The position numbers and the translations under genes are program-made. 64,000 nt of DNA from Bremerella sp. JC817. GTDB lineage: Bacteria > Planctomycetota > Planctomycetia > Pirellulales > Pirellulaceae. How positions within the stretch are numbered: position 1 is the stretch's first letter; each line of letters opens with the position of its first letter. The notes below the pieces were generated by a model. The model had not been told where the DNA came from. It saw only the letters and a list, made by a program, of their open reading frames with translations, and ran no database searches. Location: positions 186,001 to 250,000 of the forward strand of contig NZ_JBFEFG010000266.1 in assembly GCF_040718835.1 (NCBI RefSeq). Direction: 5' to 3'. This document shows positions 44,420 to 54,028 of this stretch, piece by piece.

Positions 44420-45721
44420 TTACGAGAAGAGCTGGCGAATGACCTTGCCGTCGCGCACGATCGTGATCGGGCGACCGGTGTTGGTGTGATATTCCTTGGT
44501 GTGGTCGATACCCAGGTTGTAGAAGAACGAAGCCGCGGCATCGTCTGGCTTGATTCCTTCTCCATCCTTGGGCAGCGTGGCCTTCTCGTCGCTCTCGCCG
44601 ATCACCTGACCACCACGAACACCCCCGCCAGCCATCAGCATGGTCATGCAGCGTGGGTAGTGATCGCGACCACCACGGCCGTTGATCTTCGGCGTACGAC
44701 CGAATTCGCCGGTTACAAAGACGCCGGTCGAATCGAGCAAGCCACGGGTATGCAGTCCATTGAAGAGTGCGGCCAGGCCGTTGTCCAGCTTTGGCAGCAG
44801 GTTATCCTTCAAACGGGTGAAGTTCTCGGTGTGCGTGTCCCAGCCACCATTGGTGATGGTGACGAAGCGAACGCCACTCTCGATCAAACGAATCGCCAGC
44901 AAGCAGCTCATGCTGAAGTCGTCGGCTTCAAAGTCCTTGGCGAACGCAGGGCTTTCCTGGGCGACATCGAAGGCATCGCGAGCACGCTTCGAGGTGATGA
45001 TCGCGTGGGCCTGGTGGCTGAAGCGATCCAGACCATCCAGCAGTTGATCGTCCGATTCAAAACCGGCGAAGGTCTGATCCAATTGGGCCAGCAGCTTGTG
45101 GCGACGTTCGACGGTGTCGATAGTCAGCCCGCCGGTCAGGCTTATCCCGCGCACTGAATAAGCCTGACCGGGCTTGGGCGTACTGTTGGTGGCCAGGGGA
45201 GCGTATTTCACGCCCAGGTAGCCAGCCGAATGCGAGCTTCGTGGAATGGCCACGAATGGTGGCAGATCTTCGGGCGAATCGAGTTCTTTCGTAACGATCG
45301 AACCGTACGCTGGGTACTGCAGCGAAGCGATCGGTCGTGTTCCGGTATTGACGTACTCAGTACCCAGTTGATGGGCAGCCAGCGTATGCGAAACACCACG
45401 CAGAATCACATATTTGTCGGCCTGTTGGGCCAGCTTCGGCAAATGCTCGCTGATCTCGATACCAGGCACGTTCGTCTTGATTGGGTTGAACTCACCGCGG
45501 TATTCGCTCGGAGCGTTGGGCTTCGGATCGAACGTGTCGATATGCGTTGGGCCACCGTTCAAGTTAACGAAGATGCCAGCTTTCGCCTTGCCACTGCCGG
45601 CGATGGCACCTGCTTCGGCCATCGACATGTAGGAAGCCAGGTTCATCCCGATACCGCCCATAACACCGACTTTCAGGAAGTCGCGGCGGCGTACTCCGTC
45701 ACACGTTTGATTGATCGGCAT
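44420..45721 (-). CDS. Tat-exported DUF1501 protein
   Basis: 433 residues. Twin-arginine signal RRRDFLKVGVMGGIGMNLASY near residues 11-31. Then IFVNLNGGPTHIDTFDPKP, the classical opening of DUF1501 (sulfatase/phosphatase-like fold), and WDTHTENFTRLKDNLLPKLD, GEFGRTPKINGRGGRDHYPRC. The fold is related to alkaline-phosphatase superfamily; no substrate is proven. In planctomycetes a DUF1501 gene almost always sits behind a DUF1549/DUF1553 gene, as here (138 bases downstream), and the two are thought to work together. Confidence 0.95.
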   Translation of the reverse strand: MPINQTCDGVRRRDFLKVGVMGGIGMNLASYMSMAEAGAIAGSGKAKAGIFVNLNGGPTHIDTFDPKPNAPSEYRGEFNPIKTNVPGIEISEHLPKLAQQADKYVILRGVSHTLAAHQLGTEYVNTGTRPIASLQYPAYGSIVTKELDSPEDLPPFVAIPRSSHSAGYLGVKYAPLATNSTPKPGQAYSVRGISLTGGLTIDTVERRHKLLAQLDQTFAGFESDDQLLDGLDRFSHQAHAIITSKRARDAFDVAQESPAFAKDFEADDFSMSCLLAIRLIESGVRFVTITNGGWDTHTENFTRLKDNLLPKLDNGLAALFNGLHTRGLLDSTGVFVTGEFGRTPKINGRGGRDHYPRCMTMLMAGGGVRGGQVIGESDEKATLPKDGEGIKPDDAAASFFYNLGIDHTKEYHTNTGRPITIVRDGKVIRQLFS

Positions 45722-45859
45722 AACCAGTGATCCTTACGAGTTCGATTTTGGGTGTTTTGATTTCGTCGAAAGTTACGGGGCATGCCGGCGCTGGCGGAGG
45801 CATGTCGAGGTTATCGCGGGGCCCGGCCGATCTGTTGCAGACCGACCGGTTCAAACCGA

Positions 45860-48622
45860 CTAGTGGTTGACGATGAACTCTTTCGTGTTGAGCAGAGCCC
45901 ACATCAGGTCATGCAAACCGTCGACCGGATCGTCTGCCTCTTTCAAGTGAGACAGCGAAATGGTCATCTCTTTTTCGTTGGGCTGACGGCTCAGGGTCCG
46001 CAGATAGGCCTGGGTGACCATCTGGGCGGGGGATTCAAACGAGGAAGGAGCTGCCTGGGCGACTTCTTCTTCGCTGGCTTTCGCTTTGGCGAGTTGCTTC
46101 CGCAGAACTTCCAGGCGTCGTTTACCGGCGGCCAGACGTTCGCGAACTTCCGCGATTTTCTCTTTATTGCCGTTGGCTTCCAGGCGTTGGAGTGCATCGC
46201 GACCCTTGCCCATCATTTCGTACAGACGTTTGATCTGGGCTTGGATCTGTTGCGACTGAGTCGAACGCTTGTCGAGCTTCGGATTCATCGACTTCTCGAC
46301 TTCACCGATCCAACTGTTACCGTTCGCCATCGAGCTGTGCAGGCTAAAGTCGTTCTGCAGGAAGACCGTTTGCAGCAGCGTTGCTTCTTCGCTCCGGTCG
46401 CAATCGCAGTTGCTGGCCCGTTCGCTACGACCGAAGATCTGCAGCGGGTAGGAAGCACTGCCATTGATTCGAGTGCCGGGGATGGCGATCGCCCGGTTGT
46501 CGATATCGGTCAGGTAATTCTCCATACCCTTATCACCGGTGATGGCCTGTTGGATGATGTCGTAAGCAACTTCGGCAGGCAGGCGGCGAGGAATCGCTCG
46601 GCTGAAGTTGCGGGTATCGAGACGATTGGTTTCGTTCGGCGTCCACGACAGTTGATAGGTTCGGCTGGTCGCGATCTCGCGATGAACCCATTTCAGGTCG
46701 TAGTTGTTGGCGATGAAGCCCTTGGCCAGGTAGTCGAGCAGCGGTTCGTTGCTCGGCGGATTGCCCAGGCTCAAGTCGTCGGTTGGGTGAACGATGCCAA
46801 CACTGAAGTACGTTGCCCAGATACGGTTGACGATCGCACGAGCAAAGTAAGGGTTGTCTTGTTCTTTGAGCCAATCCATGACCGGCTCGCGAACGTCTTC
46901 GTAGTCGCGAAGGTCGATCGCTTCTTCACCCAAAACACGAGCTTCTGGCGAACGAGCGGCGATGCCGTTGCGGTTCTTCTTGTTCTTGGCGTTCTTGTTG
47001 GCGTTGGTCGATCGAACTGGCGTGACGACCAGTTCCGGGAAAGGAACCGTCTTGCCGTTCTCCAGCTTCTTGGCGAACTCGCGACGCTGCTGGTTGCCTC
47101 GCAGTTCTTTGTCGATGTCGAGTTCTTCGATCATCTTGGTGTATTCAGCGAACGCTTCGGCATCGAACCGTGGTGGCTGAGCCGTGAAGCGGGCACCGGT
47201 GAAGAACGTCTTGAACTCATCAAAGTCATCTTTCGACCAGACATCGAAGGGGTGCTTATGGCACTGGGCACACTGGATGCGAACGCCCATGAAGGCATAG
47301 GCAAACGCAATCGCACGTTCTTCTGGCTGACGGAACTCGCGACGAGCCCAATAGTGCGTCATGTACTCGCGATCGGCGAACGTGCCGCCATCACGATACA
47401 GGTCGCTCATTTCTTCGCAGTACTCGCGGTAGCTTTCCCCTTCCAGGCGACTACGAGCGAGAATGATGCCGGCCGCGATCTTGTCGTACGATTCGTTCTT
47501 GGCGACGCGGTCGTAGATCCAGTCGTACCATTCCTGAGCTGGGCCGGTTCGCATCGGCGAAACGTTGACCAATTGCTGATCGTTGTTGCCGGTGATGTCG
47601 CACAGCAGCGTGGTCATCTTGGCCACGTAAGCAGGCGTTTCGAGAAGCTGGTCAACCTTCTTGGCTCGCTTGTCCGGATCCTGATCGGCCAGGAACTGAT
47701 CGATCTCTTTCGGAGTTGGCAACGTGCCGGCGATGTCGAGGCTTACGCGACGGAGGAACTGTTCGTCCGACGAGATGTCACTTGGCACGACACCCAGCTT
47801 ACGTAGTTTCTGCACAACCAATTGGTCGATCTTGGTTGGGGTGGGAACGGCCGGATAGTTGTCGCCGATCAGCTTGCTGACCGGGCGAATCACCGGGATG
47901 GCAACCACTGCTTTGTCGTAGGCGACGACGACGTGCGTGTCGCCTGGCTCGCCACTGCTGACCTTGCCGTTCTCGTCGATCGCGGCGACGGCTTCGTCGT
48001 TGGTGGTGAAGCGGCAGAGTGGCGTGACATCTTCACGCGAACCATCGGCCCAGACGGCAATCACCGTCAGCGGAGCTTGTTGGGACGGGTTGTTGAAGAC
48101 GATTTCTTCTGGCGAAACGTCGAGGTGATCGAGCACGGCGACGCTTTTTTCGTCGAACTTCGCACCTGATTTGATCCAGTTGTGCAGGATGCGGTGTTCC
48201 CAGCTATCGATTTCAAATCGCTGGCCACCTTCATGCATGTCTTCGTCGGTTGGCTTGGCGATGATCAAGCTGTCGTCGATCTTCTCGAGGTCCACACGTG
48301 GAGCTTCGCCTTCGGTCATGGCGGCATGGTCTGCCTTGAAGTCGTAACCGAACAGCGACAACATGAAGCCGCCCCGTCCCTGGAACGAACCATGGCAACT
48401 ACGGCCATTGCAGCCCAAGCGTCCCAGCAGCGGAATCACGTGCTTCTGAAAGTCAGGCGTTTCGGTCACGTCGGCCGGTGTATAGCGGTCGATGATGTTG
48501 GGCGAGATCTCGGCGCCTGGCTGGGTGCCAGTCAACGTTTCGGCTTGCAGCCGAGCAGCGGAAGTGGACAACGCAAAAGCGGTCAGCGTTACCAGCATGT
48601 GGCGAGCGAACGTGGCGTGCAT
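45860..48622 (-). CDS. Secreted DUF1549/DUF1553 cytochrome-like protein
   Basis: 920 residues with a signal peptide (cleavage near ARLQAE). N-terminal PSCyt1-like segment with C-x-x-x-x-C-H (LGCNGRSCHG), a Big-2-like/Ig-like part (TVIAVWADGSREDVTPL..), then DUF1549 (IDQLVVQKLRKLGVVPSDISSDEQFLRRVSLDIAGTLPTPKEID) and a C-x-x-C-H haem motif CAQCHKHPFDVW, then DUF1553 (YDVREPVMDWLKEQDNPYFARAIVNRIWATYF-like and FLQNDFSLHSSMANGN). Coiled-coil tail near 800-860. These proteins are planctomycete hallmarks, thought to act in polymer breakdown with haem-dependent chemistry, though this is not shown. Confidence 0.93.
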   Translation of the reverse strand: MHATFARHMLVTLTAFALSTSAARLQAETLTGTQPGAEISPNIIDRYTPADVTETPDFQKHVIPLLGRLGCNGRSCHGSFQGRGGFMLSLFGYDFKADHAAMTEGEAPRVDLEKIDDSLIIAKPTDEDMHEGGQRFEIDSWEHRILHNWIKSGAKFDEKSVAVLDHLDVSPEEIVFNNPSQQAPLTVIAVWADGSREDVTPLCRFTTNDEAVAAIDENGKVSSGEPGDTHVVVAYDKAVVAIPVIRPVSKLIGDNYPAVPTPTKIDQLVVQKLRKLGVVPSDISSDEQFLRRVSLDIAGTLPTPKEIDQFLADQDPDKRAKKVDQLLETPAYVAKMTTLLCDITGNNDQQLVNVSPMRTGPAQEWYDWIYDRVAKNESYDKIAAGIILARSRLEGESYREYCEEMSDLYRDGGTFADREYMTHYWARREFRQPEERAIAFAYAFMGVRIQCAQCHKHPFDVWSKDDFDEFKTFFTGARFTAQPPRFDAEAFAEYTKMIEELDIDKELRGNQQRREFAKKLENGKTVPFPELVVTPVRSTNANKNAKNKKNRNGIAARSPEARVLGEEAIDLRDYEDVREPVMDWLKEQDNPYFARAIVNRIWATYFSVGIVHPTDDLSLGNPPSNEPLLDYLAKGFIANNYDLKWVHREIATSRTYQLSWTPNETNRLDTRNFSRAIPRRLPAEVAYDIIQQAITGDKGMENYLTDIDNRAIAIPGTRINGSASYPLQIFGRSERASNCDCDRSEEATLLQTVFLQNDFSLHSSMANGNSWIGEVEKSMNPKLDKRSTQSQQIQAQIKRLYEMMGKGRDALQRLEANGNKEKIAEVRERLAAGKRRLEVLRKQLAKAKASEEEVAQAAPSSFESPAQMVTQAYLRTLSRQPNEKEMTISLSHLKEADDPVDGLHDLMWALLNTKEFIVNH

Positions 48623-48690
48623 TGGGTTGCTATCCTTCGCGTGGTTGAGTGATGGGACGAGATGAATAGGGGCTTTGTGGATGACGCGAC

Positions 48691-49380
48691 TTACTTGCGA
48701 TCCGGTTTACGATTGGGATCGAGTTGACGCATCTGGCGTTCAATCAGCGCTGAACCCTCCTGGTCGAGTCGCTGAAGATTTTGTTTCAAGCGTTCGACCC
48801 GAATTTCGGCTCGACGTAGTTCTTCTTCGCTGACTCGCTTCTGCGTGGCGAGCTTATGCTCGAGTGCCTTGCGAAGTTCGTCGCGAAGATCTTCATCACC
48901 GGGATTCAACTGCAGGCGAGCCGCCAACAGCGTCGCGCTGCTACTCGCTTTCCACAGTTGCAACTGGATGTCGTACAGGTATGGGTTGCGTTCTTCCATC
49001 TGGCCGAGACGCTCGCTGACGCGATACAACTCGCGGACCGCTTTGCCGTATTCCTTCTGATCCATACCACGCAACTGACGCAGAAGTTTCTCGAGCGCTG
49101 GATGATGTTTGCGAGCGAACGCCAACGCAGCTTCTTCGCGACGCTTACGTTCTTCCGCGGTGATCTTCCAGTCGCTGCTTTCCGCACCCTGAGCGATCTG
49201 GCGTGGTGGCAGCGCGTTCGGAGAACCGGACGTGACAGGGGTTGTTCGCGAGCGAACCGGGGAAGTGATTTTCTGTTCGGTCTTTTCCTGGGCGATCGTC
49301 AACGACGCCATCAACATCGTGCCCAGCAATGCGAGGCCGAAGGAGGCGAAAGATCGTGGCAGGAACGAGGCATTCTTCAT
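48691..49380 (-). CDS. Secreted coiled-coil protein
   Basis: 229 residues from ATG 49380 (ATG 49392 is also in frame). Signal peptide SFASFGLALLGTMLMASLTIAQE. Mature part charged and helical, from SSDWKITAEERKRREEAALAFARKHHP to the tail REVERLKQNLQRLDQEG-like, suggesting a coiled coil at ~60-225. Fits between the anti-sigma-like gene and the DUF1549 gene with short gaps (30 and 68 bases), so it is part of the same set. No domain recognised. Confidence 0.65.
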   Translation of the reverse strand: MKNASFLPRSFASFGLALLGTMLMASLTIAQEKTEQKITSPVRSRTTPVTSGSPNALPPRQIAQGAESSDWKITAEERKRREEAALAFARKHHPALEKLLRQLRGMDQKEYGKAVRELYRVSERLGQMEERNPYLYDIQLQLWKASSSATLLAARLQLNPGDEDLRDELRKALEHKLATQKRVSEEELRRAEIRVERLKQNLQRLDQEGSALIERQMRQLDPNRKPDRK

Positions 49381-49410
49381 GAGCAAAAGCAAATCATGTT
49401 TCGAGGGAAC

Positions 49411-49995
49411 TTACATCGCCGGGGCGATAGGATCGTCTTCTTGTTGGGCGGCCAACGCCTTCAGCATCCACGATGGTGGGCTGTCGGTAGAGCCGGCCAG
49501 AAGCTGGTCGAGCGAGTCGGTTTCGTCGGCGAGTGGTTCTTCCCACAAGCCATCCAGTTCGGTCGTTTGTGACTCGATGTTCTCGACCCAGGCGGCCGCG
49601 ACCTGAACGTCTTTCATTTCGTTGGGGGAAAGGGCGGTCAGATCGGACGAAGTGTCGCCACCGAAGTGCGAAATTCCCAGGGTGACTGCCACAACCAGGC
49701 TGGCGGCCAGCGTGGCCAGAATGCCCCACACATAGCCGTTCCAAGGAGCCGCATCTTGCGGTGAGGCGACCTGGACGGGCTCCATTGGAACGGATTGAGG
49801 CACAATCGCCTGATAAGTTGTTTCCGTCAGCAGGACCGCTTCGGCCAGAAGCTCTCGCAGCGACTGGTCTTCGGCCAGTTGCGACTCGAACTGTTCCGCT
49901 TCCGGGGGCGACATCTCGTCGAGGAGGTAGCGTACCGCCTCGAAGAAGCGGTCGTCGTCCGCCGAAGGATCGTTCTGGTTGACGTGAGAATTCAT
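49411..49995 (-). CDS. Anti-sigma-factor-like single-TM protein
   Basis: 194 residues. N-terminal ~60 residues (DDRFFEAVRYLLDEMSPPEAEQFESQLAEDQSLRELLAEAVLL) look like the helical anti-sigma domain of planctomycete regulators, but the His/Cys zinc ligands of the zf-HC2 type are absent. One membrane segment at ~88-108 (YVWGILATLAASLVVAVTLG) and an acidic C-terminal part beyond it. It lies 21 bases downstream of the ECF sigma gene, the normal place for its regulator. Inference by position, domain look and size; the family was not verified. Confidence 0.65.
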   Translation of the reverse strand: MNSHVNQNDPSADDDRFFEAVRYLLDEMSPPEAEQFESQLAEDQSLRELLAEAVLLTETTYQAIVPQSVPMEPVQVASPQDAAPWNGYVWGILATLAASLVVAVTLGISHFGGDTSSDLTALSPNEMKDVQVAAAWVENIESQTTELDGLWEEPLADETDSLDQLLAGSTDSPPSWMLKALAAQQEDDPIAPAM

Positions 49996-50016
49996 GAATC
50001 GATGCCCGATTGGGGG

Positions 50017-50553
50017 TTAATCTTCGCCTTGTGCCCGAGCCAGCTTTTCGCGGAGCCGGTTCATGGCGTTTCGCATTCGGCCCAGTGCGGTTCCCAGGGG
50101 GATGCCAAGTTCCTCGGCGATCTGGGCGAATGTCTTGTCTTCGTATATTCGCATTCGCACAATCTGCTGGAGATCTGGCGAAAGCTGCTCGATCGCTTGC
50201 CGGACCGACTCGGCAGTCTCTTGGCGGACGATCGAGTCGTCTGCCGCAGGACTTTCCGGGGCGGTGCGAGGCTGTTGGTGAAGTTGCTGCAGAATGCGTT
50301 TCTGCGTCGCGTTTCGCCTGCGATGATGGAGGGCTTCACGGTAAGCAACTTGAAACAGCCAGGCTTTGCGGCTCTCGGCCTGGGTCTCGTGCCCGACTTC
50401 CAGCAGCTTGCGGAAAGCGATCTGCACGATGTCTTGGGCCAAGTTGGCTTCACCGACCACACCGATCAGGAACCTGCGCAGCTCTTCCGCATGCAACTGG
50501 TGCAGTGCGGCGATGTCGGCTTCGGTGAGCCGGTGAGAAGCAGGTGAAGTCAA
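50017..50553 (-). CDS. ECF-family RNA polymerase sigma factor
   Basis: 178 residues. Sigma2-like region (HAEELRRFLIGVVGEANLAQDIVQIAFRKLLE..SRKAWLFQVAYREALHHRRR), a linker, and sigma4 with IEQLSPDLQQIVRMRIYEDKTFAQIAEELGIPLGTALGRMRNAMNRLREKL as the -35-binding HTH. Length typical for ECF factors. First gene of the set ending at 43845; its start has 200+ bases without another gene upstream, which should hold a promoter. Expected to be held by the anti-sigma-like protein encoded next. Confidence 0.93.
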   Translation of the reverse strand: MTSPASHRLTEADIAALHQLHAEELRRFLIGVVGEANLAQDIVQIAFRKLLEVGHETQAESRKAWLFQVAYREALHHRRRNATQKRILQQLHQQPRTAPESPAADDSIVRQETAESVRQAIEQLSPDLQQIVRMRIYEDKTFAQIAEELGIPLGTALGRMRNAMNRLREKLARAQGED

Positions 50554-50772
50554 AGCCTTGTAAGTCCTAGTGCCGCGAGCGTTCCGCGACAGCTCTGTAG
50601 ATAAGAGGAATAAGCCGGATCGGTTATTGTCTAAAAATGGCCAGACGATCCAAAAAAGTTACGAGCAAGTAATATGGAGGAGGGAAGGTGAGTTTAAGCC
50701 GCCCTCCGGAATAGGAAGATTCGCTTAAATTGAACCTGGGAAAGTTGCGATGGGTTTCGCTTAAGCGGCTCG

Positions 50773-50781
50773 TGTTATAAT
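50773..50781 (+). promoter_or_regulatory. Extended -10 promoter for the ABC permease gene set
   Basis: TGTTATAAT at 50773-50781: a perfect TATAAT (50776-50781) with the extended TGn in front. No good -35 was found at the right spacing, which is normal for extended -10 promoters. The transcript would start near 50788, about 38 bases before the chosen start codon. Confidence 0.5.
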
Positions 50782-50825
50782 GGATCCTTTTCTCGCATGT
50801 GCGTAACCCCTTTGGGAGTCTGGAC

Positions 50826-52700
50826 TTGTTTATTGGTCCGGTTTTTACTCGCGAAGCGGCGGTAACTCCGCGTCGCAGCAAGTTTTACGTCTACCGAGCT
50901 GTCTACGTGGCGGCTCTGTTTCTATTGATGTGCACCGCCTGGCTTGTCTTGGCGGGAACGCAAGTCATTGCCAGTGTTGGAGATATGGCCCGCTTCGGAG
51001 CGAGTATCTTCCATATTCTGGCCCCGATTCAGCTTTGCCTGGTGATTTTCTTTGCGGCATTTAGCGCTGCCGGTGCGGTCGCCCAGGAAAAAGACCGCAA
51101 GACGCTGATCTTGCTGCTGATGACTCGTTTGAATAATTCCGAGCTGGTTCTCGGTAAGATGCTGGCCAGTTTGATCAACGTTTTTGCGCTGATCATGGCC
51201 GCGGCCCCGGTCTTTTGTGCCCTGTTTCTGTTCGGCGGTGTTTCGACCGGCCAGGTCTTGCGCGTCCTGCTGGTGACCTTCATCACCGCCCTGGCGGCTG
51301 GAAGCATCGGCAGCACGATCGCTTTGTGGCGAGAAAAGACGTTCCAGACGCTGGCTTTGACCGCGATGCTGATCACCGTGCTGCTTGGTTTCAGCGTGGT
51401 GGTCTCGCAGCGAGTTCTCTTTGATCGCTTGTTCGGGATTTCCGCCGCCCAATGGGGCACGGCGATGAATCCGATCTGGGCGGTGATGGAAGCGGCCAAT
51501 CCGTTTCCTTCGTCGGCTGGCAATTTAGCGGCGATTGGTGGGATTATTGGCTTGCACGTGGTGATCATGACGATCGGGATTGTCGTGATGAACGGCATCG
51601 CGATTGCCCTGGTGCGTGTCTGGAATCCATCGCGTGAGACTCGTCGTGGTAAGGATATGGAAGCCCAGCAGCTTGAAGAAAGCATCTGGGGCGCCGAACA
51701 CGACATGGCCAAGATCGACGCGGCCGCCTCGCAGAACGCTTCGAACGAAAAACTTCGCTCCGGGCACGTCGATGCCCGCACCACTGAAGTCAAACAAGAC
51801 CACCGCAAAGTCTGGGAAAACCCGATTCTGTGGCGCGAGACACAGACCTGGGCCTATGGCCGCAAGGTGCTGATCATCAAGTTTGTGTACTTGATGCTGG
51901 CGGCAGCGGCGACCTATATGCTGTACGCGATGGTCGCTTCGGGCACCGCCGTTTATCGAGGCGATCAACTCGGGACGACCATTCCACCGATCGCCTGGGG
52001 CGTGGTTCCGCTGTACCTGATCAGCCTGGTGATTGTGAACGCTTTGGCGGTAACTTCGGTGACGAACGAGCGTGACGGGCAAGCTCTCGACTTGTTGCTG
52101 GTGACCGACCTGACCCCGAAAGAATTCACGTTTGGCAAGCTGTGGGGCGTGATGTGGGTGACCCGCGAGATGATCCTGGCTCCGCTGCTCGTGACCGGGT
52201 ATCTGTGGTTCGCTGGGGCGATGCAGCTGGATAGTTTCCTGTTTCTGTTTGCCGGCCTGACGGTGATGAATTTCTTCGTCACGATGCTGGGGCTGCACTG
52301 CGGGATGACCTACGCCAACAGCCGAACTGCCATTGGTGTGAGTTTGGGGACGGTCTTCTTTTTGTTTCTCGGCGTGATAACGTGTATCTTGCTGATGATC
52401 AGCTTTACAGAGTCGTTCCACTTCCAGCTCTTCCCGTTTTTGGGATTTGTCGCCGGGGGTGGCTTGGGCTTGTACGTGGCGATCGGGCACCGCAATCCGT
52501 CGCCGGCAATCTTGATGGCGACGTTATTGCTCCCGGGCATTTCGTTCTTCGCGATTGTCAGCTTCCTGCTGGGCAAGGGATTTGAAGTGGCGATTGCCAC
52601 CGCCGTTGCCTACGGGTTCACCACGATTGCCATGATGATTCCGGCCCTCAGCGATTTCGATATCGAAGTTGGCCGACGGTCAGGCAACGACGAAGATTAG
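50826..52700 (+). CDS. ABC-2-like transport permease, two tandem permease units
   Basis: 624 residues from TTG 50826, chosen because GGGAG lies 7 bases upstream and the protein then opens with IGPVFTREAAVTPRRSKFYVYRAVY; GTG 50799 is also in frame. Two similar halves, each with ~6 membrane segments: first with AQEKDRKTLILLLMTRLNNSELVLGKMLASL, second with TNERDGQALDLLLVTDLTPKEFTFGKLWGVM. These ERDxxTLxLLLxTxLxxxEL motifs are the cytoplasmic coupling segments of ABC-2 type permeases. No ATPase gene is next to it in the window, so the partner is elsewhere. Confidence 0.8.
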   Translation: MFIGPVFTREAAVTPRRSKFYVYRAVYVAALFLLMCTAWLVLAGTQVIASVGDMARFGASIFHILAPIQLCLVIFFAAFSAAGAVAQEKDRKTLILLLMTRLNNSELVLGKMLASLINVFALIMAAAPVFCALFLFGGVSTGQVLRVLLVTFITALAAGSIGSTIALWREKTFQTLALTAMLITVLLGFSVVVSQRVLFDRLFGISAAQWGTAMNPIWAVMEAANPFPSSAGNLAAIGGIIGLHVVIMTIGIVVMNGIAIALVRVWNPSRETRRGKDMEAQQLEESIWGAEHDMAKIDAAASQNASNEKLRSGHVDARTTEVKQDHRKVWENPILWRETQTWAYGRKVLIIKFVYLMLAAAATYMLYAMVASGTAVYRGDQLGTTIPPIAWGVVPLYLISLVIVNALAVTSVTNERDGQALDLLLVTDLTPKEFTFGKLWGVMWVTREMILAPLLVTGYLWFAGAMQLDSFLFLFAGLTVMNFFVTMLGLHCGMTYANSRTAIGVSLGTVFFLFLGVITCILLMISFTESFHFQLFPFLGFVAGGGLGLYVAIGHRNPSPAILMATLLLPGISFFAIVSFLLGKGFEVAIATAVAYGFTTIAMMIPALSDFDIEVGRRSGNDED

Positions 52701-52767
52701 TCACGCCTCCCACGCATGGAGGTCGTAGATTCGCACCAGGATTATGTAGTCGGAAAGGAGCGGCGGG

Positions 52768-54024
52768 TTGGACGTCATTGTGGCCATTGCACCTTGGTTG
52801 GTGGCAATGCTGCTGTTGGTCGCCGCCTCTGGAATGTTCTCCGCTTCGGAAGCGGCGTTCTTCTATCTGAAGCTGGAAGACCGAAAGCGATTCCGTCGTG
52901 GAACCACCGCGCAGCGTGCTGCCGCGGCATTGCTGAACGATCCAGATCGACTTCTCTCGGCGGTGCTGTTCTGGAACCTGATGATCAACGTGGCCTACTT
53001 CGCGGTCGCTTCGATCGTGGGGATACGTCTGACCGACATGGCCGGGACTACCTACGCGACGATTTTCTCGTCAGTCTCGTTGCTGGTGATCATCTTCTTC
53101 AGCGAAATGTTGCCCAAGAGTCTCGCCGTGCTGCGAGCCCCAGCCCTGGCCGCGCTGCTGGCGGTACCGATCGCCTTTGCGGTGCGGATGGTCGACCCGA
53201 TTCGACCAATCATGCGGGGCGTGAGCACGCTGTCGCAGCGATTGATCTGGCCCCGTTTCGAGGCGGAGCCTTACATGCAGGTATCGGACCTCGAACGTGC
53301 GATTCAGATGTCGATGCAAAGCAGCACGGTGCTCGAACAGGAAGAGATGGCACTGCGAGGGATCGTCAGTCTGTCCGATTCGCTGGCCCAGGAAATGATG
53401 CGGCCACGTATGCGATTCAAGATGTTTCAGCCGCCGGTTTCGCTCAAAGATCTCGATAGCGAGATGACCCCGAGCGGCTATTTGCTGATCGCCGACGAGC
53501 AAGGGGATGACGTGGTCAGCGCGATCAATTTGATCGACGCGACCGAGTTGCCGGAAGAAAACCTCGAAACATTCGCCCAAGAAGTACTCGTTTTCCCGTG
53601 GTGTGCCAAGGCGTCCGAAGTTTTTCAACAGATGCTGTCGACCGAGAACGAAGTCGCTGCCGTCGTCAACGAACTGGGCGAAACGATCGGTGTGATCACG
53701 CTTCGCGACCTGATGGAGACGATCTTCTCGTACTCGCATGGACGCAGCGAGCGGATCTTGCAGCGGAAGACGTTTGAAGAAGTCGAGCCAGGGGTTTACC
53801 TGGTTTCTGGCATGACCAGCGTGCGCCGTTTGTCGAAGCATTTCGATCGAGAGCTTCCCGAAACGCGGCACGCCACGATTAACGGGATTCTGCAGGAAGA
53901 ACTGGAACGCATCCCGGAAGTGGAAGACGAAGTCGACTGGGGCTCGTTCCACTTCGAGGTGATCGAGCAATATTCCGAGGGACACATCCTCGTCCGTTTA
54001 ACGCTTCTACCGGAGGAGAGTTAA
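52768..54024 (+). CDS. CNNM/HlyC-CorC family membrane protein
   Basis: 418 residues from TTG 52768 (AAGGAG 9 bases upstream). DUF21/CNNM transmembrane domain (~8-150, opening GMFSASEAAFFYLKLEDRKRF and FFSEMLPKSLAVLRAPALAALL), CBS-like pair in the middle (MMRPRMRFKMF.. to VINELGETIGVITLRDLMETIF) and a C-terminal CorC/HlyC domain from VEPGVYLVSGMTS to SFHFEVIEQ. Members move or sense Mg2+/Co2+ or Na+. Its start is 67 bases after the ABC permease stop. The next gene begins 4 bases after its end. Confidence 0.9.
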   Translation: MDVIVAIAPWLVAMLLLVAASGMFSASEAAFFYLKLEDRKRFRRGTTAQRAAAALLNDPDRLLSAVLFWNLMINVAYFAVASIVGIRLTDMAGTTYATIFSSVSLLVIIFFSEMLPKSLAVLRAPALAALLAVPIAFAVRMVDPIRPIMRGVSTLSQRLIWPRFEAEPYMQVSDLERAIQMSMQSSTVLEQEEMALRGIVSLSDSLAQEMMRPRMRFKMFQPPVSLKDLDSEMTPSGYLLIADEQGDDVVSAINLIDATELPEENLETFAQEVLVFPWCAKASEVFQQMLSTENEVAAVVNELGETIGVITLRDLMETIFSYSHGRSERILQRKTFEEVEPGVYLVSGMTSVRRLSKHFDRELPETRHATINGILQEELERIPEVEDEVDWGSFHFEVIEQYSEGHILVRLTLLPEES

Positions 54025-54028
54025 TAGG

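Noticed and set aside
45782..47806. 674-residue open frame on the plus strand opposite the DUF1549 gene
   Set aside because: Antisense shadow of a recognisable DUF1549/DUF1553 gene with no protein motif of its own.
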